Below, in pieces: positions 8,301-14,968 of a stretch of DNA of 20,198 nt. The stretch's first letter is position 1. Each line of letters begins with the position of its first letter. The notes under the pieces are model-generated. The model worked only from the letters and a program-made list of their open reading frames with translations, searched no databases and was not told the DNA's origin. This DNA is from Palsa-883 sp963847615. GTDB lineage: Bacteria; Pseudomonadota; Alphaproteobacteria; Acetobacterales; Acetobacteraceae. Both the position numbers and the translations under genes were made by a program. Location: assembly GCA_963847615.1 (NCBI GenBank), contig CAWKAN010000040.1:1-20198 (forward strand), given 5' to 3'.

Positions 8301-8795
8301 ATGGCCGAGTTCGCCCAGGGTCCGGTCGTCGTGCTCGGCCCGGAGGATGGCGAGGCGTTGTGGCAACCGCTGCCCTCGGTCGGCTACGTCGTGAACAAGC
8401 TGACGCCGGACAACTCGCCGCACGACGCGTTCGCCATGGGCCTGCAGGTGCTGGAGCCCGGGGCGCAGATCCGCCGCCATGCGCATGAACGCCAGCACGA
8501 GGTGCTGTTCTGCTACCAGGGCAGCGGCATCGCCGAGGTCGGCGATCAGCGTTACGAGGTTGCGCCGGAAACCATGATCCTGGTCGGCCGCTTGGTGCAG
8601 CACAAGGTGACCAATACCGGGCCGGGGCAGCTGCGCCTGCTGTGGTTCATTTCGCCGCCGGGGTTGGAGGACTGGTTCCGCGCCATCGGCCGGCCAAGGC
8701 GGGCCGGGGAGGCGGCGCCGGCGCCGTTCGAGCGGCCGGCGGATGTTGCGGCGATCCAGGCGCGGCAGCGGTTCGTGCGCTCGGAGGAGGGGTGA
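8301..8795 (+). CDS. Single-domain cupin protein
   Basis: This 164-residue protein carries one cupin barrel. Motif 1 fits the classical spacing exactly: Gly54, five residues, His60-x-His62, four residues, Glu67, six residues, Gly74. Motif 2 is looser, with His101 and Asn105 in LVQHKVTN but no PxG. Three His and one Glu are therefore available to bind a divalent metal. Possible roles include a dioxygenase, isomerase or small-molecule sensor; the sequence does not decide. ATG 8301 has GGAGG at 8287-8291, nine bases upstream. An open frame extends far upstream, but only because it is antisense to the aminotransferase. The C-terminal residues 135-164 are Ala/Arg-rich and outside the barrel. Confidence 0.85.
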   Translation: MAEFAQGPVVVLGPEDGEALWQPLPSVGYVVNKLTPDNSPHDAFAMGLQVLEPGAQIRRHAHERQHEVLFCYQGSGIAEVGDQRYEVAPETMILVGRLVQHKVTNTGPGQLRLLWFISPPGLEDWFRAIGRPRRAGEAAPAPFERPADVAAIQARQRFVRSEEG

Positions 8796-9126
8796 GGCGG
8801 CGGTTCTTGCTGCCGGGTGCTCGACGGGCCGCTGGGGCGGATGGCGTGACGGTGGCGGCGGTCGAAGCGGACGTGGTCGGTGCGGCCTGCCGCTGGGACC
8901 TGATCCTGTGCGGCGACGTTGGTTACGAGGCGCCGATGACATGCTCCCTCGATTGTCCCTGACAGCGTCGCAAGCAAGTCGCGACGTGGCCACAAGATCG
9001 GTGACGCAGATGACGAGTACCCCTGCACCGTGATTCCGACCGGTTGGGCACACGCCGGCGGTGGCTCGGAGCGGCTGCGATCGCCTGCGGCCGCGGCCCG
9101 CGTTGCGCGCTGGTGGGGCGGCAGGA

Positions 9127-9183
9127 CAAGCAAGGATTTACCGCAGATGAAGCAAGGCGATGCACGCCGATGCACGCCGATGG
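9127..9183 (+). repeat. Left arm of a CCGCAGATGAA-type inverted repeat
   Basis: The segment contains TTACCGCAGATGAAGCAAGG followed by two GATGCACGCC steps. Its inverted partner lies at 9588-9640. A closely related pair occurs at 16013-16170. I recall similar CCGCAGATGAACGC repeats in many bacterial genomes, with unknown function. Confidence 0.65.
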
Positions 9184-9587
9184 GTCCGTGCGGTTCACCG
9201 GTCGTGCGCCAGGCGTTTGGTCTCCTGGCGCGGCTTGGCGGATCCAACCAGCGGGCGGAGCTGCGGGCCGGTCGCCTTGTGGTCATTGGCGCATGGCATC
9301 CGACCCCTGGGCCAAGCAGCCGGGGCATGCGTGTGTCGTCCAGTGGCTTGGCGGTGTTCAGCTCAACCGGAAGCGCGTCCTCGGCCCGCGGGTCCACGCA
9401 GTCGTCGCCGACCACCACGTCACGGTCGTGCACCCTGGCGCCACATTGCTGCACAACCGATAGGCGGGCCGTAGGAACTGCAAAAGCCGACGCATCCTCA
9501 TGGACCTTTTTCCAGAAATCCGCTCCCACGCGTATCGAGCACGGTGAACGCGCGGCCGATCACCTGCCCCGACAGATCATTCAGCAC

Positions 9588-9640
9588 GGCGCCATCGGCG
9601 TGCACCGCCTTGCTTCATCTGCGGCAAAATTCTTGGCTTT
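9588..9640 (-). repeat. Right arm of the CCGCAGATGAA-type inverted repeat
   Basis: Read on the minus strand this gives TTGCCGCAGATGAAGCAAGG, then CGGTGCACGCCGATGG, nearly the same as the left arm at 9127-9183. The two arms bracket about 400 bases without a recognisable gene. The arm abuts the REP doublet starting at 9641. Confidence 0.65.
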
Positions 9641-9815
9641 TATGGCGTTGACTGTTGGACGGCCCCGTAGGGCGGAAAAGCGCAGCGCCTTCCGCCACCG
9701 CCGGGCGAGCCGCTCGCATCTGCCGACGTCCCCAACAACATATCCCGCCACCGTCCGACGGCGGAAGGCGCTGCGCTTTTCCGCCCTACGGGGCCGTCCA
9801 ACAGTCAACGCCATA
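9641..9815. repeat. REP doublet (BIME/REPIN-like) with 56-bp perfect inverted arms
   Basis: Bases 9641-9696 and 9760-9815 are perfect reverse complements over 56 bp, separated by 63 bp. Inside each arm is a REP-like unit (9667-9696 plus, 9760-9789 minus): a 5' GTAG followed by a hairpin with stem GGCGGAA/TTCCGCC. A 5' GTAG tetranucleotide plus imperfect palindrome is the known hallmark of REPs mobilised by RAYT (REP-associated tyrosine) transposases, and two inverted REPs form a BIME/REPIN. No RAYT gene is in the window. Confidence 0.8.
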
Positions 9816-9953
9816 TGAGCGAAATTCTTGCTTCGCGGTGCCGCGGACAAATGGTGAGGGAAGCGTTGACGCACCTGCGATGCACCACGTCGTAACCGGC
9901 CTGGAGAAGCCGAGGTGATGCAGCGCAAGCCGGGCATGCCTGTCATGTTCCCG

Positions 9954-10370
9954 TTAGGTGACCGCTCCTTCCAATCCGGCCAGCCGGTTGCGAATAGTAT
10001 CCCAGTTATTTTTGTATGGCTCCAGTTTCTCGACAAGCTCGTGATATCGTGCCCGAGGCCAACCTTCTGGGCCTTTCTCGAAGTATGTCGCGACAACCTT
10101 TGATGGCACGATGAAAACGTCGGGCAATTCGGCAAACCATTTCAAATCGACCAGCGCGAAAAACAAGCTCGGAAAACTCAGGCGAGCGGATTTCCAGCCG
10201 ATATCCCATTCGTAATGGTGCGGTTTTCTCTTGTCGCCACTGCCCATCTCACGCAACCCGTTCGTCGTGGTCTTCACTTGCAACGAAACCAGAGCCGAGC
10301 CGTTGATGCTGCTCACAAGAATGTCTACGCTCGGAACATTTCCAAATGTCGGAGCACATTGGAGACCCAT
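9954..10370 (-). CDS. PD-(D/E)XK-like nuclease-fold protein, N-terminally truncated
   Basis: The 138-residue reading from ATG 10370 contains PSVDILVSS, then SLQVKT (Asp ... Gln-x-Lys, a variant PD-(D/E)XK core), a later LFFALVDLK strand, DVFIVPSKVV and a C-terminal PYKNNWDTIRNRL. I recall uncharacterised proteins with the pattern GNxxxVDILVS...QVKT...FVDL...IVPS and consider this one of them. The coding frame continues upstream of the ATG (YYFVAARLNA) to about 10400, with no start codon before a TGA at about 10443. The point where it stops making sense is the edge of the palindromic element at 10398. The N-terminus is therefore lost and the gene is probably inactive. Bases 10081-10200 are about half G+C, far below neighbouring genes, which suggests horizontal transfer. 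Confidence 0.6.
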   Translation of the reverse strand: MGLQCAPTFGNVPSVDILVSSINGSALVSLQVKTTTNGLREMGSGDKRKPHHYEWDIGWKSARLSFPSLFFALVDLKWFAELPDVFIVPSKVVATYFEKGPEGWPRARYHELVEKLEPYKNNWDTIRNRLAGLEGAVT

Positions 10371-10708
10371 CGCGTTGAGTCGTGCCGCGACAAAGTAATA
10401 CCAGGCGTCCGAATGATCAACTCTCCGGGCGTAGCCCCCTCGTCATGCCGGCCCCCGGGTCGGGCCGCAGGCCGGCCCGAGGACAGGCTCCGGCCGGCAT
10501 CCACGACTGTGCTTGCTGCACGAAGGCAAGACGTGGATACCGGCCGGAGCCTGTCCTCGGGCGGGCCTGCGGCCCGACCCGGGGGCCGGCATGACGAGGG
10601 GGCGCCGCCGATGGGTCAATCCTTCGGAGGCCTGGTATAAACGCCTGAACTCCCTGTCAGGGAAGTGTTCAATGGACTACGTCCCTCTCACTTCGAGGTT
10701 CTACGCAT
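10371..10708. other. Intergenic stretch between nuclease-like and GFA genes
   Basis: Most of this 338-base stretch is the palindromic element at 10398-10638. The remainder, 10639-10708, contains the perfect palindrome TCCCTGTCAGGGA (10651-10663), which could serve as a stem-loop downstream of the minus-strand GFA operon. No T-run is clear, so I do not call a terminator. No gene is seen. Confidence 0.45.
10398..10638. repeat. 241-bp palindromic element, CGTCATGCCGGCC type
   Basis: The inner arms 10434-10505 and 10532-10603 (72 bp each) are reverse complements with two mismatches, around a 26-base spacer. Weaker inverted similarity continues outward to matching ends, ATACCAGGC at 10398 and GCCTGGTAT ending at 10638. 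A single related arm occurs at 19698-19759. Such CGTCATGCC...GGCATCCACG repeats are familiar in alphaproteobacteria. The left end coincides with the truncation point of the nuclease-like gene. Confidence 0.8.
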
Positions 10709-11182
10709 TCAGACTGCCCCCCTGCGTTGACCATTCGTTTCAGATCGATGCGGACCGTGGCTGATCGGACTGCCCCCGCGCATCCCCGCCGCATAGCGCG
10801 GCAGTTGGTCGAGTACCTCGAACCACACGAGCTGTTCCACGACGTGCACATGCGCGGTCGGCGGCAGCGCCGCCGGATCGGTCAGCGTGCCGTGATACAG
10901 GTGGATCTCGTTGGCGATGCGGTCTGCTTCATACGCGATCGGCGCGCCGCAGCGCGGACAGAAACTGCGCCGCACACCGGGCGAGGATTCGTAAGCCGCA
11001 GGTGTCCCCTGGGTGAAACGAAACGCCTCGCGAAACACGCAGACGAACGTCGCGACCGGTGAGGACACATGCCGCCGGCAACTGTCGCAATGGCAGTGGA
11101 ACAACCGGTCCGGCGCGCCGGTGTACTCGTAGCGGATGTCGCCGCACAGACAGCGCCCGGTCGTGACCGCCGGCCCGCTCAC
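10709..11182 (-). CDS. GFA/CENP-V family zinc-binding protein
   Basis: This 157-residue protein has the GFA zinc-binding cysteines: Cys11 and Cys13 in RCLCG, Cys30, Cys32 and Cys35 in HCHCDSCRR, and Cys75 and Cys78 in CPRCGAP. The family includes glutathione-dependent formaldehyde-activating enzyme (S-hydroxymethylglutathione synthase), but most members have unknown substrates. The start is taken as GTG 11182 because its G-T-G overlaps the TGA of the upstream thiolase-like gene (11179-11181) as GTGA. Longer in-frame extensions lie inside that gene and look non-native. The last 25 residues are polar and atypical. It is the third gene of the DUF35-thiolase-GFA unit and is probably translated by coupling. 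Confidence 0.85.
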   Translation of the reverse strand: MSGPAVTTGRCLCGDIRYEYTGAPDRLFHCHCDSCRRHVSSPVATFVCVFREAFRFTQGTPAAYESSPGVRRSFCPRCGAPIAYEADRIANEIHLYHGTLTDPAALPPTAHVHVVEQLVWFEVLDQLPRYAAGMRGGSPISHGPHRSETNGQRRGAV

Positions 11183-12333
11183 AGCACCGCCTGCGTCCCC
11201 AGGATCACCGTGCTCTGCGCCGACAGCACGCCGCCGTTGCCGTGCACGATCGCCGTTTCGCATCTCGTCACCTGGCGCTGCCCGCCCTCGCCGCGCAACT
11301 GCCGCACCGCCTCGATCAGCAGGAACAGCCCGTACATGCCGGGATGGCAATACGACAGCCCGCCGCCGTTGGTGTTGACCGGCAACGCCCCGCCCGGCGC
11401 GATCCGCCCGCCGGAGATGAACGGCCCGCCTTCGCCTTTGGCACAGAAGCCGAGATCCTCCAGGAACAGGATGGTGTTCAGCGTGAACGCGTCATACAGC
11501 TCGACAACGTCGATGTCCTGCGGGCCCAGGCCGGCCATCGCGTAGGCCTGCCGCCCGGACTCCACGGCGCCGCTGACCGTCAGGTCCGGCATGAAGCTGA
11601 TCGTCGCGTGGGTGATCGACTGGCCACAGCCCAGCACATAGATCGGCGGCTTCTTCAATGTCTGCGCCCGTTCCACTGACGTCATGATCACCGCGCCGCC
11701 GCCATCGGTCACCAGGCAGCAGTCGCGCACGGTGAACGGGTCGCTGACCGGCCGCGCCGCGATCACCTCGGCCACAGTGAGCGGCTGCTTCTCCCACGCC
11801 GCCGGATTGAGCAGCGCCCATTGCCGCGCCGCCACCGCAACCTCGGCCAACTGCTCGCGCGTGGTGCCGAACTGGTGCATGTGCCGCGAGGCCGCCAGCG
11901 CGTAGGCGCTGGCCGGCAGGAACGGCTTGAACGGCGTCTCGTACGGGTTGTACTCGCGCACCGAGGCCGCCCGCCGCCCAACCGTGCGCTGCGTGCTGCC
12001 ATAGGCGATCACCGCCACCGAGCACAGCCCGGCGGTGATCGCCGCCAGCGCATGCGCCACATGGATCTCGAACGACGAGCCGCCGACGATGGTCGAATCG
12101 GTGTAGGCGTTCGCCAGGCCAAGATATTCCACCAGCGACATCGCCGAGGTGCGCGCCTGGGTCGTCGCGCAGAACAGCCCATCGACGTCTTTCAGGCTCA
12201 GCCCGCAGTCCGCCAGCGCACGCTGGATACCTTGCGCCATCAGATCGATCGGACTCATCAGATCGGCCACCGCGCCGATATCGGACTCCGCCACGCCGAC
12301 GATCGCCGCGCCGCCGCGCCGCAGGCCGCGCAT
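11179..12333 (-). CDS. Thiolase-like protein (SCP2-thiolase/lipid-transfer type), nucleophile missing
   Basis: This 384-residue protein has the thiolase superfamily fold signatures: AAIVGVAESDIG at the start, DVDGLFCATT near 50, VVELYDAFTLNTILFLEDLGFC in the second half, NTNGGGLSYCHPGMYG with the conserved His, and HGNGG where canonical thiolases carry the second Cys. The first half has VGGSSFEIHVAHA where a catalytic Cys is expected, so both usual cysteines appear absent. Thiolase-like proteins of this kind paired with DUF35 partners include Ltp2-ChsH2, which cleaves a beta-hydroxyacyl-CoA by a retro-aldol reaction. ATG 12333 overlaps the DUF35 stop as TGATG, and its own stop overlaps the GFA start. 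It probably acts on an acyl-CoA; substrate unknown. Confidence 0.85.
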   Translation of the reverse strand: MRGLRRGGAAIVGVAESDIGAVADLMSPIDLMAQGIQRALADCGLSLKDVDGLFCATTQARTSAMSLVEYLGLANAYTDSTIVGGSSFEIHVAHALAAITAGLCSVAVIAYGSTQRTVGRRAASVREYNPYETPFKPFLPASAYALAASRHMHQFGTTREQLAEVAVAARQWALLNPAAWEKQPLTVAEVIAARPVSDPFTVRDCCLVTDGGGAVIMTSVERAQTLKKPPIYVLGCGQSITHATISFMPDLTVSGAVESGRQAYAMAGLGPQDIDVVELYDAFTLNTILFLEDLGFCAKGEGGPFISGGRIAPGGALPVNTNGGGLSYCHPGMYGLFLLIEAVRQLRGEGGQRQVTRCETAIVHGNGGVLSAQSTVILGTQAVL

Positions 12334-12716
12334 CACGCCGCCTCCACGGGCGTGAACACCGGGCACGGCGGCTCCTCGCCGCCCGGCCGGTGCACGCGGA
12401 ACTGCACCCGCATGCCGATCCGCACCTGCTCGGGCGGCACATCCTCCACCCGGCTCATCATGCGGAATCCCTCGTCCACATCGATCAGCGCCACGTTGAA
12501 CGGCGCGCCCTGCTGCGGATGCACCACCGTGGTCGCATGCACCGTGCCCAGCCCGGCACTGATCCGCCATTCCAGCCGGTCGCTGCCGGTCCGCGGGCAA
12601 ATTACCCGCGGAAAGAACACCGGTGCATCCGCCTCCGGACTGAATTGATAGGCCAATCGGCCCTGGTCCAAATGCGCGAGATAGGTCGCCAACGGCGACG
12701 CGGACGCCTTGTCCAT
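12333..12716 (-). CDS. DUF35 OB-fold protein, partner of the thiolase-like protein
   Basis: This 127-residue protein matches the DUF35 pattern: an N-terminal helix, a short rubredoxin-like segment FPRVICPRTGSDRLEW, then an OB-fold reading GLGTVHATTVVH, FNVALIDVDEGFRMMSRV and IGMRVQFRVHR. Family members normally have a four-Cys zinc ribbon followed by an acyl-CoA-binding OB fold. Here only one Cys remains, so zinc binding is probably lost. ATG 12716 follows a GGGGAG about a dozen bases upstream; TTG 12737 is a possible earlier start. The stop overlaps the thiolase ATG, so the two are probably translated together as subunits of one complex. Confidence 0.83.
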   Translation of the reverse strand: MDKASASPLATYLAHLDQGRLAYQFSPEADAPVFFPRVICPRTGSDRLEWRISAGLGTVHATTVVHPQQGAPFNVALIDVDEGFRMMSRVEDVPPEQVRIGMRVQFRVHRPGGEEPPCPVFTPVEAA

Positions 12717-12801
12717 GGTTCGCGTTTCACTCCCCAACCAAACCGATCAACCAAGTCTGCGCGACCTGCGCCGCCGCGTCGAGCCGGGCCGGCGCGTGCA
12801 G

Positions 12802-12952
12802 GAAGCAAGGTTGGGGCTCCGCGCCAAACCCCGCCAAGGGCTCGCCCTTGGAACCCCGGACTGGGAGCGGATGAGGGGGAGGTGCCCAATGGTACCATAG
12901 AGGAAAGCCCTCTGGCGGGTTTCGGGGCGGAGCCGTGACCTTACTTCGCTTC
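12802..12952. repeat. GGGGCTCCGCC / ATGGTACCAT interspersed element, copy 1
   Basis: The element starts GAAGCAAGGTTGGGGCTCCG and contains the hairpin CCAAGGGC-TC-GCCCTTGG (12834-12851) and the palindrome ATGGTACCAT (12889-12898). It ends with CGGGTTTCGGGGCGGAGCC-type sequence. A second, longer copy with the same order of parts is at 15024-15200. Confidence 0.75.
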
Positions 12953-12981
12953 CCCCGATTGCCCTCGCCGCCACGGCTCTT

Positions 12982-12998
12982 GCTCCCACCATGGGAGC
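12982..12998. promoter_or_regulatory. Candidate higBA operator, 7-bp inverted repeat
   Basis: GCTCCCA and TGGGAGC are perfect reverse complements separated by CCA, ending 15 bases before the higB ATG. HigA-type antitoxins usually repress their own operon by binding such palindromes. The same hairpin could also hide the GGGAG that would serve as ribosome site. Confidence 0.45.
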
Positions 12999-13013
12999 GT
13001 GCTATGTGTGCTC

Positions 13014-13313
13014 ATGCGGATCATCTCGGTCGGGACGCTGAGGGCGTTCTGGGAACTGCCGGGGCACCGCGACGCGGAACAGCCGCTCCGTACCTGGGTG
13101 CGGGTGGTGCGCGCCGCCACCTGGCACGATCCCGCCGCCATCAGGCGGATGTTCAACAGCGCGGACATCCTGCGAGACGGCCGCGTGGTGTTCGATATCG
13201 GGGGCAACAAGTATCGGCTGGTGGCCTGGATCAATTATCATTATGGAGTCGTCTATGTCCGCTTCATCGGCGCGCATGCGGAGTACGACCGGATCGACGC
13301 GCAACGTATCTGA
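13014..13313 (+). CDS. higB: HigB-family toxin (mRNA interferase)
   Basis: This 99-residue protein has the HigB-type pattern: LRAFWELPGHRDAEQPLRTW at the start, ADIL...VVFDIGGNKYRLVAWINY in the middle and VVYVRFIGAHAEYDRIDA at the end. The family is a ribosome-dependent or free RNase of the RelE fold that cleaves mRNA when its antitoxin is lost. ATG 13014 is chosen because family members begin near this residue; GTG 12999 and GTG 13008 are in frame upstream. The antitoxin gene follows four bases after the stop, giving the toxin-first order typical of higBA. All expected core residues seem intact, so the toxin is probably functional. Confidence 0.9.
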   Translation: MRIISVGTLRAFWELPGHRDAEQPLRTWVRVVRAATWHDPAAIRRMFNSADILRDGRVVFDIGGNKYRLVAWINYHYGVVYVRFIGAHAEYDRIDAQRI

Positions 13314-13317
13314 TCGG

Positions 13318-13683
13318 GTGCCACGCGGTGTGGTACGGCCGATCCGCACCGCAGCGGATCACCAGGCGGCGCTGGCCGAGATCGCGCGGCTGATGACCGC
13401 GCGGCCCGGCTCGGCGGCGGGCGACCGGTTGGATGTGTTGGTCACGCTGGTGGAAGCCTTTGAGGCGCGCCATGCGCCGATCCCGCCGCCCGATCCGGTG
13501 GCTGCGATCCGCTTCATGATGGAACAGAAGGGCCTGCGCCGGCGTGATCTCGAACCCGCGATCGGCAGCCGTGCGCGCGTGGCAGAGGTGCTGAACCGCA
13601 AGCGGATGCTGACCCTGCCGATGATCCGGGCGCTGAGCCGGCTGCTGGACCTGCCGGCGGACGTATTGGTGCAGGAATATTGA
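13318..13683 (+). CDS. higA: HigA-family antitoxin, HTH (XRE/Cro-type)
   Basis: This 121-residue protein reads VRPIRTAADHQAALAEIARL, then GDRLDVLVTLVEAFEARH, then an XRE-like helix-turn-helix (IRFMMEQKGLRRRDLEPAIG and RARVAEVLNRKRMLTLPMI). That is the pattern of HigA-type antitoxins, in which a long N-terminal segment and a C-terminal DNA-binding domain neutralise HigB and repress the operon. GTG 13318 begins four bases after the higB stop; GTG 13330 is an alternative. ATG 13243 and 13255 are in frame but would overlap higB by about 60-70 bases. No clear ribosome site is seen, so coupling to higB translation is likely. Confidence 0.88.
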   Translation: MPRGVVRPIRTAADHQAALAEIARLMTARPGSAAGDRLDVLVTLVEAFEARHAPIPPPDPVAAIRFMMEQKGLRRRDLEPAIGSRARVAEVLNRKRMLTLPMIRALSRLLDLPADVLVQEY

Positions 13684-13909
13684 CCGACGCGGATTGCTGG
13701 ATCCACGAGACATCGGTTGTGCACATCGGCGATCTCGGTAGTCCTGCTACCCGTCGCACAATTGCGATAGGCAAAGTCGGATGCCCATGCCCTTGCATGA
13801 CGATATTGCCAGCCTCCGTCACCACCGGCAGACAACGTTCGACGGTGCGATCCGGCAACTGGCCACCTGTATTCCTTGGTATCTGCCAGTCCCTGGTATC
13901 CGCTGTTCG
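13684..13909. other. Intergenic, convergent higA / dehydrogenase
   Basis: This is a gap of 226 bases between converging genes. It contains a small hairpin, GTAG-TCCT-GCTAC-like, near 13739-13751. No gene or clear terminator is seen. Its G+C looks lower than the flanks. Confidence 0.35.
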
Positions 13910-14968
13910 TCAGTATCCCCGTTCCCAATCGATCACGTTGCGCAACGGCGCGCCATCCAGGTAGGCCCGCAAATTGGCGCAGAACAGCTCGACCGCGCCG
14001 TGCCGGTTCTGATCGCTGTGGCCGGAAACATGCGGCGTGACCAGCACGCGCGGATCGCGCCACAGCGCCTCCGGCGGCGGCCCGGTGAACTCGCCGTTGT
14101 AGACGTCCAGCACCACGCCGCGCAGCTGGCCCCGCCCGAGCGCCTCGGCCAGCGCCGCCTCGTCAACGATCTCGCCGCGCGCGACGTTGACCAGCACGGC
14201 GCCGGGCCGCATCGCCGCCAGCCGCTCGGCGTTGATCAGGTTGGTGGTCTCCGCCGTCCACTGGCAGCAGATCACCACGAAATCGCTCTCGGCCAGGAAC
14301 GCGTCCAGCTCGCCGGCCCCGCCCAGGGCGCTGAACCCCGCCGGCAGCGCCGCCCCCGGCTCCGGGTGCCGCCGGGTGCCGATCACCCGCATCCCCAGCG
14401 CCGCGGCCAGCCGGCCCACGTCGCGGCCGATCCCGCCGGCGCCGACCACGCACAGCGTCTTGCCCTCGATCAGCAGCGGCCGGTAGGCGCGATGCTCGAA
14501 CGCCCCCGCCGCGCGATCGACCGTCGCAAGGTCGAAGCCTTTCGCGAAGTGCAGGATACCGGCGATCGCGTATTCCGCCATGGCCAGCGTGTTGCCCGCC
14601 CCGCGCGAGGTCGTCACCACCACGTCGCTGCCCCACAGGTCGCCAAGCCGCAGGTTGCTGGCGCCCGCCGGGCGCTGATGGAACCATTTCAGCCGCGGCG
14701 CCCGTGCGCGCAGATCGAGCGGGAACGGCCAGCCGCCCAGGATCACCTCCGCCTCGGCCAGCAGCCGGTCGCGTTCCGCGCGCGTGCCGGCGCCGACGGC
14801 ATCGGGGGCGAGGTAGCGCGCCGCGGCGTAGGCCGGCCAGGTGGCGCGAATTTCGCCATCGAACCAGCCGCCGGCATCGACCAGCCGGACCGCCGGATCG
14901 ACCGCCGCGATGCTGGCGAGATCGGCCGCGCCGAGGCGCTGGATGTTGAGCACGTTGACACTGCGCAT
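13910..14968 (-). CDS. D-2-hydroxyacid dehydrogenase, NAD(P)-dependent
   Basis: This 352-residue enzyme has the two-domain layout of the family. The nucleotide-binding motif VVGAGGIGRDVGRLAAALGM has GAGGIG at 176-181. The candidate catalytic Arg264 lies in NVARGEIVDE, a Glu near 293 in YNGEFTGPPPE, and His313 in TPHVSGHS. It would reversibly oxidise a D-2-hydroxy acid to a 2-keto acid in the cytoplasm; substrate not determined. ATG 14968 has GGAGG five bases upstream (14974-14978, reverse strand). The open frame runs much further upstream, antisense to ruvA, but that part is an artefact of base composition. The gene diverges from ruvA and has no obvious operon partner. Confidence 0.9.
   Translation of the reverse strand: MRSVNVLNIQRLGAADLASIAAVDPAVRLVDAGGWFDGEIRATWPAYAAARYLAPDAVGAGTRAERDRLLAEAEVILGGWPFPLDLRARAPRLKWFHQRPAGASNLRLGDLWGSDVVVTTSRGAGNTLAMAEYAIAGILHFAKGFDLATVDRAAGAFEHRAYRPLLIEGKTLCVVGAGGIGRDVGRLAAALGMRVIGTRRHPEPGAALPAGFSALGGAGELDAFLAESDFVVICCQWTAETTNLINAERLAAMRPGAVLVNVARGEIVDEAALAEALGRGQLRGVVLDVYNGEFTGPPPEALWRDPRVLVTPHVSGHSDQNRHGAVELFCANLRAYLDGAPLRNVIDWERGY

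Larger units (their letters stand above)
8796..9953. other. Gene-poor, repeat-rich region
   Basis: Several open frames exist on both strands but none shows a recognisable domain. A plus-strand frame near 9292-9463 ends in a Val/His-rich segment (HHVTVVHPGATLLHNR) that might be a decayed transposase tail; this is a guess. The right half is filled by two repeat families annotated separately (arms at 9127-9183 and 9588-9640, and the REP doublet at 9641-9815). I see no functional gene. Confidence 0.5.
12717..13013. other. Intergenic region between DUF35 and higB
   Basis: This 297-base stretch separates the minus-strand DUF35 operon from higB, so it must hold both promoters. Its centre is the GGGGCTCCGCCCC-type repeat at 12802-12952, and next to higB lies the inverted repeat at 12982-12998. 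No gene is supported. Confidence 0.5.

Noticed and set aside
9292..9463. Possible decayed transposase tail
   Set aside because: Only a vague Val/His-rich resemblance; no catalytic motif, terminal inverted repeat or target duplication was seen.
8552..9529. 325-codon minus-strand open frame after the cupin gene
   Set aside because: Overlaps the cupin C-terminus in antisense and shows no domain; composition matches noncoding shadow frames.
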